Positions 1 to 6,355 of a DNA stretch of 6,355 nucleotides are shown here, one piece after another. The stretch spans positions 1-6,355 of the forward strand of contig CAMAUG010000231.1 in assembly GCA_945861255.1 (NCBI GenBank), given 5' to 3'. The position numbers and the translations under genes are program-made. Source of the DNA: Candidatus Sulfopaludibacter sp. SbA3. GTDB taxonomy: Bacteria > Acidobacteriota > Terriglobia > Bryobacterales > Bryobacteraceae. The notes under the pieces were generated by a model. That model worked only from the letters and a program-made list of their open reading frames with translations, was not told where the DNA came from and did not search any database. The stretch's first letter is position 1, and each line of letters opens with the position of its first letter.

Positions 1-31
1 TGGAAATCGCTGCGCGATTCCCACATTTCCA
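1..31. repeat. Nested inverted repeats at the left edge of the window
   Basis: Two inverted repeats overlap here. The outer one is a perfect 7-base pair of arms, TGGAAAT (1-7) and ATTTCCA (25-31). The inner one is AATCGC (5-10) and GCGATT (14-19) around the loop TGC, and it extends by GG/CC if A4 is bulged. The two share bases, so they would be alternative structures. The left arm starts at the very first base of the window, so the true extent is unknown. No T-run follows on the plus strand, so this is not a standard intrinsic terminator. It could be the end of a dispersed intergenic repeat or the 3' structure of an upstream gene. Confidence 0.4.
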
Positions 32-153
32 CCGCGCCGACGACGGCTTCCTCCCTCTCTCCATCCCCCGAAAACCTCAGAAAGGAGCCCCGCAACGTCC
101 CCGCCTGACCTTTACCCCTTCAGGCCCGTTCTTGGATTAGAAAATGCTCTAAC
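32..153. other. Leader region upstream of the permease; no gene supported
   Basis: This stretch is C-rich on the plus strand and contains no plus-strand reading frame that looks coding. On the minus strand one frame is open from just after a TGA near base 124 to the left edge and would run on outside the window, but it has no convincing start with a ribosome binding site. No promoter with good -35 and -10 boxes was found upstream of the permease; TTTACC (111-116) is the only weak -35-like match and has no good partner. Confidence 0.35.
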
Positions 154-1455
154 ATGGCGGTAAACGCGATTCCAGCGCCGATTCGCGCCATCGGGCGCGC
201 CGGATTGACAGCCATCGCTATCAACGGCATGGTGGGCGCGGGAATTTTCGCGCTGCCCGCGAACGTCGCGCAATTGTTGGGGCCTTCCAGCCTCATCGCG
301 TATTTCATTGCCGGTGCGGCGGTCTTGTTGGTGGCTTTGTGTTTTGCCGAGGCCGGGAGCCAGTTCGACAGCTCAGGCGGCCCTTATCTCTACGCGCGGG
401 AAGCGTTCGGACCGTTCGCCGGTTTTCAGGCGGGAATGCTGCTGACGCTCTCGCGGGTGGCCGGCGCGGCGGCCATCACCAACGCGTTTTCAGCCAATCT
501 CGGTTTTCTGTGGCCCGCGGCGGCGCAAGGGGCGGGTCGTGTATTCGCGATCACATTGGTGATCGCGGTGTTGACCTGGATCAATTGCCTGGGCATCCGG
601 CCGGGCGTGCGGACCATCAACATTCTGACTTGCGGCAAATTGATTCCACTCGCGGTATTCTGCGCCGTGGGATTCTTTTACGCGGATTCGCGCTCGGTCT
701 CCTTCGCGCTGCCCACGGCGCCAGGCTCACTGCAGCAAGCTACGCTCCTGTTGATCTACGCGTTCGGAGGATTCGAATTCGCGGCGATTCCTAGTGAAGA
801 AGTAGTGGATCCCAGACGAACGCTGCCGGCGGTGCTTATGGCATCCGTCGGGTTTGTCGTGCTGCTGTACCTCTCGATTCACTGGGTGGCGATGGGAACG
901 CTGCCGGGTCTGGCATCGAGCGCCACGCCGTTGGCATCCTCCGCGCGCATGTTTCTGGGACCTGCGGGAGGCATGCTGCTGGCCGTGGGAGCGTTGTTTT
1001 CGACGACTGGAACCAACAGCGCCGCGATCCTGATCGGCTCGCGCATGCTGTACGCGCTCGCGCGTGGAGGACAATTGCCCGCGGTGCTGGGTCGGCTGCA
1101 TCCACGCTATCGAACGCCCGTGGTGTCGACGTTGCTGTTCGCCGTTCCAGCCTGGGCGGCGGCGGTAGGCGGAACGTTTGGACAGCTGGCGGCATTAGGA
1201 GCGCTCTCCCGAGTGCTCTACTATACAACCACGTGCCTGGCTGTGCCGGTACTCCGGCGCAAGCTCCCGCGCGAAGGCCGCCGGTTCGAATTACCGGGAG
1301 GCTGGTGCATCCCCGTGCTGGCGCTCGGCGTCTGCGCATGGCTTCTGAGCGGCAGCACGCGGGAGCAGGCGTTGATCGCGGGCGCGACGATGCTCGCGGG
1401 AGCGATGGTGTATCGAGCGTTCGCCCGTCCAACGCGCGAAAACTCCGGCATGTAA
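154..1455 (+). CDS. APC-superfamily amino acid permease
   Basis: This 433-residue protein is an inner-membrane secondary transporter of the APC superfamily (AA_permease_2 type), expected to import an amino acid or related amine by cation coupling. About twelve hydrophobic segments can be read, roughly at residues 16-35, 45-67, 86-110, 128-147, 157-176, 194-212, 226-247, 268-293, 323-340, 346-367, 384-398 and 405-422. Helix 1 carries the unwound substrate-binding motif GMVGAGIF (25-32). Helix 2 and the following loop carry CFAEAGS and the SSGGPYLYAREAFGP stretch (62-87). Helix 6 has YAFGGFEF (202-209), and helix 8 with its following loop has TTGTNSA and SRMLYALARGG (284-306), all typical of the family. 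Length is normal for a 12-helix member. The ATG at 154 has no clear Shine-Dalgarno; a TTG at 133 in frame is possible but also lacks one. The gene ends 8 bases before the convergent dehydrogenase. The substrate cannot be assigned from the sequence; the dehydrogenase neighbour makes an amino acid plausible. Confidence 0.9.
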   Translation: MAVNAIPAPIRAIGRAGLTAIAINGMVGAGIFALPANVAQLLGPSSLIAYFIAGAAVLLVALCFAEAGSQFDSSGGPYLYAREAFGPFAGFQAGMLLTLSRVAGAAAITNAFSANLGFLWPAAAQGAGRVFAITLVIAVLTWINCLGIRPGVRTINILTCGKLIPLAVFCAVGFFYADSRSVSFALPTAPGSLQQATLLLIYAFGGFEFAAIPSEEVVDPRRTLPAVLMASVGFVVLLYLSIHWVAMGTLPGLASSATPLASSARMFLGPAGGMLLAVGALFSTTGTNSAAILIGSRMLYALARGGQLPAVLGRLHPRYRTPVVSTLLFAVPAWAAAVGGTFGQLAALGALSRVLYYTTTCLAVPVLRRKLPREGRRFELPGGWCIPVLALGVCAWLLSGSTREQALIAGATMLAGAMVYRAFARPTRENSGM

Positions 1456-1463
1456 GGGGAGAG

Positions 1464-2750
<1,287 letters not shown>

Positions 2751-2752
2751 CC

Positions 2753-2767
2753 GGCGGAACCTCCGCC
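2753..2767 (-). promoter_or_regulatory. Ribosome binding site of the dehydrogenase, inside a hairpin
   Basis: Read on the minus strand, GGAGG (2764 down to 2760) lies 9 bases before the ATG. It sits within the perfect inverted repeat GGCGGA - GGT - TCCGCC (2767 down to 2753), a 6-base-pair GC-rich stem with a 3-base loop. Three bases of the Shine-Dalgarno are in the stem and two in the loop. The motif match and the repeat are seen directly; that the fold reduces translation is inference. Confidence 0.6.
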
Positions 2768-2770
2768 TAC

Positions 2771-2779
2771 ATTATTGCA
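2771..2779 (-). promoter_or_regulatory. Candidate extended -10 promoter element for the dehydrogenase
   Basis: On the minus strand TGC followed by AATAAT (2779 down to 2771) matches an extended -10 box, with five of six bases of TATAAT and the TGn extension. No good -35 box lies 16-18 bases upstream. A start point 7 bases downstream would fall near 2764, giving a very short leader that begins at or inside the ribosome-binding hairpin, so the call is tentative. Confidence 0.3.
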
Positions 2780-2786
2780 TTCGCAT

Positions 2787-2817
2787 AAACAAAAATGACT
2801 CCGAGGACCGGTTTGTC
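2787..2817 (-). terminator. Weak intrinsic-terminator-like hairpin after the phytase-like gene
   Basis: Reading the minus strand, GAC (2817-2815), an AAA internal loop, CCG (2811-2809), a five-base loop, CGG (2803-2801), A, and GTC (2799-2797) form a short interrupted stem. ATTTTTGTTT follows directly (2796 down to 2787). The T-run and the position just after the stop codon of the phytase-like gene suit a terminator, but the stem is only 3 + 3 base pairs. If real, it makes the dehydrogenase a separate transcription unit. Confidence 0.3.
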
Positions 2818-2831
2818 GATGATCTGATGCG

Positions 2832-4133
2832 TTATTTTCCTTTTTTCACTTGTCCAGGCGCCCACGCCGGCTGAATCTTCTGCGCCTCGACACCGGGGAC
2901 CAGACCGGCGGGAACTTCGAATGCCCAAATCAGCGTGGGAGTCGCCACCAGATCGTTGTCGGAAGTGACGAGCAGTAGGTGATTCCCATTGTCCAGATCC
3001 GGTCCCCATGCCAGGCCTTCGATCTTTTCGGGGAAAGAGGCGCCGCTCAGGCCGAAAGCGGGATCCAGCAGATCGATGAAGACGCTCTTGGCGGCGGGTA
3101 TAAAGTCCTGACCCGCGTGATCTCCGCTGACCACGGTCTGACCCGTTTGCGGAAGCACGTCGTTCGAAACATCGGTAGCGCCCGTGATGTCCATCCAGAC
3201 AATCTTCTTGAACGCCGCGGCGGCCCCCGGGTTGCCGTCACGCTCCACCAGCAGGAACTCGTGATCGTTGATGGCGACCATCTCATTAACGCCGTTGCTG
3301 CGGTTGTACAACTGGTAAACGTACTCGGCCGTGGCTCCCGTCGCGAGATCGATCTTCAAGATGCGGTTGTTGATACCGCGCCGGGAATTGCTTGCATTGA
3401 GGGCGCCGTCCTGAATCAAGGCGTTTTGCATGATGCCGAACAAGGTCTTGCCGTCCGGCGAGATTGCGAGTCCTTCCATGCCCCGATTGGATTGGCGGCC
3501 GGACGTATTGCCGGGGGGAAGTTCGTTAACGCCCGTGGCGGAAGGATTATCGATGAGGAATTTCGCCGGAATGGAAATGCGTTCGATCAGCTTGCCGTCC
3601 CGGTCGAAGTGAAAGATGTAGGGGCCATACTCATCGGACACATACAACGAACCATCCGTGGCAACACGAACGCCCTCCGGATCGAAGCGCAAGGCGTTCA
3701 GCGGGTTCACGGTGTTGTACGCGCCGGATTGGCCAACGAATGCCGCGTCCGCTTCGTTAGTGAACAATCGTGTATCGAGGAGCGCCGGTTTCACCACGCC
3801 CGTGGCGGGATCGACGGTAATCCGCAAAACTTGGAAGCGGTCTTTGTAGTCGGCCGTGGTCCGGCCGTCGAAATAACCGCGGTCGTTCACCGCGATGTAA
3901 GTATTGGCGTACCCCGTGTATGCGAGACCGGAACCAAACGCGCCCAGGCGGTTATGGGGAGCGCACTGCGTGTTATCCACGGAGCTGCAAACGTCCCCAG
4001 TGAGGCCGGAGAGATCCGTGGCGTCTCCCGGAATACTGCCCGTTCCAACCAACGTGATGCTATCCGCGTTCAGCGGCAGCGTGCAGGCCGCTAGCACCAA
4101 TAAGGCACGTGTTGTCTTCCAACGAAGTGTCAT
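2832..4133 (-). CDS. Exported phytase-like/esterase-like beta-propeller protein
   Basis: This 433-residue protein resembles the 'esterase-like activity of phytase' family (Phytase-like domain), secreted proteins whose natural substrates are mostly untested. The N-terminus is an export signal: a basic region (MTLRWKTTR) and a hydrophobic core (10-16), followed by LAAC, a lipobox-like site with cysteine at 17, or by an alternative cleavage after A23. The mature part is about 400 residues, the usual family size. Acidic motifs typical of this fold recur: SGL (42-44), AVNDRGYFDG (81-90), FDPEGV (150-155), SDEYGPYIF (166-174), NRGMEGLA (216-223), NEMVAI (283-288), ERDGN (297-301), FPEKIEGLAWGPD (367-379) and SDND (391-394). 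The repeated Asp/Glu clusters suggest metal binding, as in propeller phytases, but phytate hydrolysis itself is not shown. C49 and C57 could form a disulfide. The start is supported by GGAG five bases upstream. It is divergent from the GT-C-like gene and lies 81 bases upstream of the dehydrogenase on the same strand. No obvious pathway link to either neighbour is seen. Confidence 0.85.
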   Translation of the reverse strand: MTLRWKTTRALLVLAACTLPLNADSITLVGTGSIPGDATDLSGLTGDVCSSVDNTQCAPHNRLGAFGSGLAYTGYANTYIAVNDRGYFDGRTTADYKDRFQVLRITVDPATGVVKPALLDTRLFTNEADAAFVGQSGAYNTVNPLNALRFDPEGVRVATDGSLYVSDEYGPYIFHFDRDGKLIERISIPAKFLIDNPSATGVNELPPGNTSGRQSNRGMEGLAISPDGKTLFGIMQNALIQDGALNASNSRRGINNRILKIDLATGATAEYVYQLYNRSNGVNEMVAINDHEFLLVERDGNPGAAAAFKKIVWMDITGATDVSNDVLPQTGQTVVSGDHAGQDFIPAAKSVFIDLLDPAFGLSGASFPEKIEGLAWGPDLDNGNHLLLVTSDNDLVATPTLIWAFEVPAGLVPGVEAQKIQPAWAPGQVKKGK

Positions 4134-4259
4134 GAGTTCTCCAGATGTGATTTAAAGATCGCCACTGAGCGTAACAATCGCGCATGAAAACGGCGTGACA
4201 ACCGTGTAAACAAAGTCGCACGTGAGACGAAGGCGCTTACAATGGAGTGATCGTTAGCG
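4134..4259. promoter_or_regulatory. Divergent intergenic region with weak promoter candidates
   Basis: This 126-base spacer must carry the promoters for the phytase-like gene (leftward) and the GT-C-like gene (rightward). For the leftward gene, TTGTTA (4177 down to 4172) and TTAAAT (4155 down to 4150), 16 bases apart, are a weak pair that would start transcription almost at the Shine-Dalgarno. GGAG for that gene lies at 4142 down to 4139. For the rightward gene, TACAAT (4238-4243) resembles a -10 box, but its spacing to the ATG would leave no room for the GGAGTGA ribosome binding site (4244-4250). So the true rightward promoter is probably elsewhere. An imperfect 14-base palindrome lies at 4215-4228. 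Confidence 0.4.
4215..4228. promoter_or_regulatory. Imperfect 14-base palindrome, possible operator
   Basis: GTCGCACGTGAGAC is self-complementary except for one mismatched pair (G4218/A4225), with the perfect core CACGTG at 4219-4224. It lies between the two divergent genes, about 31 bases before the GT-C-like start codon, where a dimeric regulator could bind. No regulator gene is next to it, and a short palindrome in GC-rich DNA can arise by chance. Confidence 0.25.
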
Positions 4260-5750
4260 ATGGGAACCGTCGAGCCATTTCGCACTGTGAGCAACACCTG
4301 GCCCGCTTCACGGTGGAGGCTTGTCCCGTATTTACTCCCGCTGGCGCTGTTGTTCATTCTCTATGCACCTGTGCTACGAGGCTGGTTCCGGGAAGACGAC
4401 TTCGCGTGGCTCTACATGCGGCAGTGGATGCCTGAGGGCTCCGGGTGGTTCTACCGCCTGTTCAGCCCGCAGGCGCAGGGCACCATCCGGCCGGGAGACC
4501 GTTTGTTCTTCACGCTGCTGGGAGGCGCGTTCGGAAGAAATCCAATCCCGTTTCATGTGGTGATTCTTGCGACGCAGTGCGCCTCAATCGTTTTGTGGAT
4601 GAAGGTGGCCACTCGGCTGACCGGCAGCGCCTGGACAGGTGCATTGGCGGCGGTGTTGTGGGTTTCAAATGCGGCCTTGGCGGATCCCATGGTGTGGATC
4701 TCCGGGTATAACCAGGTACTCTTAGCGCTCTTTCTACTGCTTGCATTTCTCTTCAAGTTGAAGCATCTGGAAACAGGCGAGGGGCGTTACCGGGCTCTTG
4801 AATGGGCGGCATTTCTTCTGGGCTTTGGGGCGCTGGAGATGAACGTGATCTATCCATTGCTGGGCGCGGCGTATCTGGCGGCTTATCGACGCACGGGATG
4901 GAAGAACGTCGCGGCACAGGCTGTAGTCGCGGCTCTCTATACCGCGCTGCACACGGTTGCCGCGCCCATGCCCAACACCGGCGCCTATGCAAGTGCCGTG
5001 GACGCGCGCATGTTTTTGACATTCACTCGATATTGGAACCTGAGTCTGGGGCCGGCGGAATTCGCGCGCTGGTTTCCGGCGTTTGAGGCGTGGGTCCCTG
5101 CCGCATCGGCGCTGCTGCTGCTGGCGGTCTTGTTCGCCCTCGTTGTGGGAATCCGCCGCCGCGAGCCGGCCATGGCTTTCGGAGCGGCGTGGTTTGTCAT
5201 CGGCCTTGCGCCCGTCTTGATCTTGCCCGATCACGTTTCCAGCTATTACCTCTTCATGCCCGTGATGGGGTTGGCGCTAGCCGGAGCGTACGCCGCGCTC
5301 ATGTTTCAGTCGATATGGGCCAAGAGCGCGGCGATTGCCTTGCTCGTCATACACGCCGCGACGAACGCAAGCGCGGCAGTATCCATTCGGGACTGGACCA
5401 TCGATCGTACGTTGCGCGTGCGCCATTTTTACGATGCGCTGGATCAGATTCGCGCGCGCGGCGGCCCGGCTTGCATTCTGCTCACCGGCATGAACGACGA
5501 CGAGTTTTGGGGAGGCTACTACGGCATCCGCCGTTACGTACCGGATCTGCAAGACCTGTATCTGGCGCCTGGCTCGGAGCGCGGCATCACTCCGATTCGC
5601 GATACTTTCGGAACCGTTGCGGATCATGCGATGCCCGTGACCGACGCACGGCAGCGCTTGGCGGCCGGCACTTGCGCGGCATTCGATCTTCGCCGGACGC
5701 CGCCCGCGGACGTTACCCCCGAAACGCTCGAGAAACTGCGGATGCAATAA
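4260..5750 (+). CDS. Polytopic membrane protein, GT-C glycosyltransferase-like
   Basis: This 496-residue protein has about nine to eleven hydrophobic segments, roughly at residues 21-39, 100-118, 124-142, 146-166, 180-208, 217-234, 281-297, 305-322, 330-347 and 353-370. After the first segment comes REDDFAW (44-50), the paired acidic residues expected in the first outer loop of GT-C glycosyltransferases, which use lipid-linked sugar donors at the periplasmic face. About 125 residues at the C-terminus (372-496) are hydrophilic and presumably form a soluble domain containing CILLTGMNDDEFWGGYYG (405-422). I recognise no specific family member, so a glycosyltransferase or glycan-related membrane protein is inference from topology, the DD motif and the neighbour. 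The ATG is preceded by GGAGTGA (4244-4250) with 9 bases of spacing. It ends 15 bases before the heptose adenylyltransferase, so the two are probably co-transcribed and may both serve surface glycan synthesis. A membrane protein of unknown function outside GT-C remains possible. Confidence 0.75.
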   Translation: MGTVEPFRTVSNTWPASRWRLVPYLLPLALLFILYAPVLRGWFREDDFAWLYMRQWMPEGSGWFYRLFSPQAQGTIRPGDRLFFTLLGGAFGRNPIPFHVVILATQCASIVLWMKVATRLTGSAWTGALAAVLWVSNAALADPMVWISGYNQVLLALFLLLAFLFKLKHLETGEGRYRALEWAAFLLGFGALEMNVIYPLLGAAYLAAYRRTGWKNVAAQAVVAALYTALHTVAAPMPNTGAYASAVDARMFLTFTRYWNLSLGPAEFARWFPAFEAWVPAASALLLLAVLFALVVGIRRREPAMAFGAAWFVIGLAPVLILPDHVSSYYLFMPVMGLALAGAYAALMFQSIWAKSAAIALLVIHAATNASAAVSIRDWTIDRTLRVRHFYDALDQIRARGGPACILLTGMNDDEFWGGYYGIRRYVPDLQDLYLAPGSERGITPIRDTFGTVADHAMPVTDARQRLAAGTCAAFDLRRTPPADVTPETLEKLRMQ

Positions 5751-5753
5751 TTG

Positions 5754-5759
5754 AAAGGA
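5754..5759 (+). promoter_or_regulatory. Ribosome binding site that fixes the heptose adenylyltransferase start
   Basis: AAAGGA lies 6 bases before the ATG at 5766. The frame could also be opened by the TTG at 5751, but that codon lies before this site and directly abuts the stop of the upstream gene, so the ATG at 5766 is preferred. Confidence 0.65.
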
Positions 5760-5765
5760 TCTTCC

Positions 5766-6239
5766 ATGGGAATCGTTTACTCGCGTCCGGAATTGGTGCA
5801 GGCACGGGAGCAGTGGCGCAACGCCGGAAAAACCGTGGTGTTCACCAACGGCTGCTATGACATTCTGCATCCCGGCCATATCCGTCTGCTGGAGCGGGCG
5901 CGGTCGCTGGGCGATGTGCTGATTCTCGCCCTGAACACGGACGCGAGCGTGGCGCGCCTCAAGGGACCCTCGCGCCCTTTGATTTCCGAAACAGAGCGCT
6001 CGCGCATGGTGCGGGCGCTGGAGGCAGTGGATGCCGTCGCTTTCTTCGACGAAGACACGCCGCGTGAACTGATCGCCGAAGTATTGCCGGATATCTTGGT
6101 CAAGGGCGCGGACTGGGCGCACTTCATCGCGGGGCGCGAGGAAGTGGAAGCCGCCGGCGGCAAAGTGGTGGCTCTCGCGCTGGAGCCGGGATTTTCAACC
6201 ACCAACATCGAGAAAGAATTGCTGGCGCGGCGGCCTTGA
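5766..6239 (+). CDS. rfaE2: D-glycero-beta-D-manno-heptose 1-phosphate adenylyltransferase
   Basis: This 157-residue cytoplasmic enzyme transfers AMP from ATP to D-glycero-beta-D-manno-heptose 1-phosphate, giving ADP-heptose, the precursor of lipopolysaccharide inner-core heptose. It matches the C-terminal nucleotidyltransferase half of the bifunctional E. coli HldE. Conserved features in order are FTNGCYDILHPGH (26-38) with the catalytic HxGH motif at 35-38, LNTDASV (56-62), LKGPSRPL (65-72) with ERS (77-79), FDEDTPRELI (94-103), LVKGADW (111-117) and GFSTTNI (142-148). The length suits a stand-alone single-domain form. The kinase half (RfaE1) is not in the window and should be encoded elsewhere. 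The start at 5766 follows from its ribosome binding site and from the N-terminus beginning shortly before the fold. It follows the GT-C-like gene by 15 bases and precedes a further open frame by 43 bases. A glycerol-3-phosphate cytidylyltransferase is less likely, because the ADP-heptose-type LKGPSRP and DILVKGADW stretches are present. Confidence 0.93.
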   Translation: MGIVYSRPELVQAREQWRNAGKTVVFTNGCYDILHPGHIRLLERARSLGDVLILALNTDASVARLKGPSRPLISETERSRMVRALEAVDAVAFFDEDTPRELIAEVLPDILVKGADWAHFIAGREEVEAAGGKVVALALEPGFSTTNIEKELLARRP

Positions 6240-6282
6240 AGCGACACTTGTTGGACACTGCACAAGATAACCGGCCTTTTTC

Positions 6283-6355
6283 GTGATTCATCCAGCCGTA
6301 CGCGATCTTTTCCAAACCCTGAGCCGCCAACCGGCGTTTCAGAAAGCGCTCCATA
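6283..6355 (+). CDS. mfd: 5' end of an open frame, possibly transcription-repair coupling factor Mfd (partial)
   Basis: A frame starting at GTG 6283 stays open to the window edge, 24 codons, beginning VIHPAVRDLFQTLSRQPAFQ. An in-frame TAA at 6268-6270 lies five codons upstream, so GTG is the only good start. The pattern of an amphipathic opening helix with DLF..L...PAFQ.. resembles the N-terminus of Mfd, the ATP-dependent translocase that removes stalled RNA polymerase and recruits UvrA. This identification rests on recognising a short, poorly conserved segment and is tentative. No clear Shine-Dalgarno precedes it. It lies 43 bases after the heptose adenylyltransferase on the same strand with no terminator visible, so read-through is likely. 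The rest of the gene is outside the window. Confidence 0.4.
   Translation, partial: MIHPAVRDLFQTLSRQPAFQKALH

Noticed and set aside
2979..4094. Long plus-strand open frame (371 codons) opposite the phytase-like gene
   Set aside because: It lies wholly antisense to a gene with a signal peptide, ribosome binding site and family motifs. Its translation has no recognisable domain. Long antisense frames are common in GC-rich genes.
4238..4243. TACAAT as the -10 box of the GT-C-like gene
   Set aside because: Transcription from it would start near 4250, after the GGAG ribosome binding site, and no good -35 box lies 16-18 bases upstream.
4130..4357. Small minus-strand frame whose TGA overlaps the ATG of the phytase-like gene (ATGA), suggesting translational coupling
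   Set aside because: Nearly half of it is antisense to the GT-C-like gene, no ribosome binding site or family match is seen, and the phytase-like gene has its own GGAG site. The overlap is probably chance.
5751..5765. TTG at 5751 as the start of the heptose adenylyltransferase
   Set aside because: It precedes the AAAGGA site that is correctly spaced for ATG 5766, and the five extra residues are not needed by the fold.
5090..5860. Plus-strand open frame (256 codons) overlapping the end of the GT-C-like gene
   Set aside because: It is out of frame with both real genes and reads as a low-complexity Arg-rich translation, with no start signal.
5277..6122. Long minus-strand open frame (281 codons) across the GT-C-like and heptose genes
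   Set aside because: It spans the junction of two well-supported plus-strand genes, and its His/Arg-rich product shows no domain. It is a shadow frame.
6240..6282. Terminator after the heptose gene (GGCC followed by TTTTT)
   Set aside because: The T-run is present, but no stem longer than the four-base GGCC palindrome precedes it.

Overview
The window is a gene-dense, high-GC piece of bacterial chromosome. It holds five complete protein genes, the first codons of a sixth, and short spacers of at most about 150 bases. I see no tRNA, rRNA, CRISPR array, insertion sequence or phage gene. The gene content (an LPS-type heptose activation enzyme, a secreted phytase-like protein, an APC permease), the GC-rich codon use and the style of the proteins suggest a Gram-negative soil or sediment bacterium. 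My best guess is Acidobacteriota, in the Solibacter/Bryobacter area. That placement is inference from recognition only.

Layout, left to right. Bases 1-153 hold no supported gene; they carry inverted repeats at the left edge and the leader of the first gene. A 12-helix APC-type amino acid permease (154-1455, plus) meets a Glu/Leu/Phe/Val-type glutamate dehydrogenase (1464-2750, minus) stop to stop, with 8 bases between them. An 81-base spacer, with a weak terminator-like hairpin, a candidate extended -10 and a hairpin over the dehydrogenase ribosome binding site, separates the dehydrogenase from a secreted phytase-like/esterase-like beta-propeller protein (2832-4133, minus). A 126-base divergent intergenic region follows. 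On the plus strand come a polytopic GT-C-like membrane protein (4260-5750), then 15 bases later a stand-alone D-glycero-beta-D-manno-heptose-1-phosphate adenylyltransferase (5766-6239). Last is the start of an open frame that may be mfd (6283 to the edge).

How the genes may work together. The permease and the dehydrogenase both fit amino acid uptake and breakdown, but they are convergent and so not co-transcribed. The GT-C-like protein and the heptose adenylyltransferase are close enough to be one transcript and both fit cell-surface glycan synthesis; this is the best-supported functional pair here. The phytase-like protein is exported and its substrate cannot be read from the sequence.

I looked for an undescribed system and did not find convincing evidence of one. 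Most of the window is ordinary metabolic and envelope gene content. The points most worth a second look are the hairpin over the dehydrogenase Shine-Dalgarno, the GT-C/heptose pair with an unassigned C-terminal domain, and the possible repeat at the left edge.
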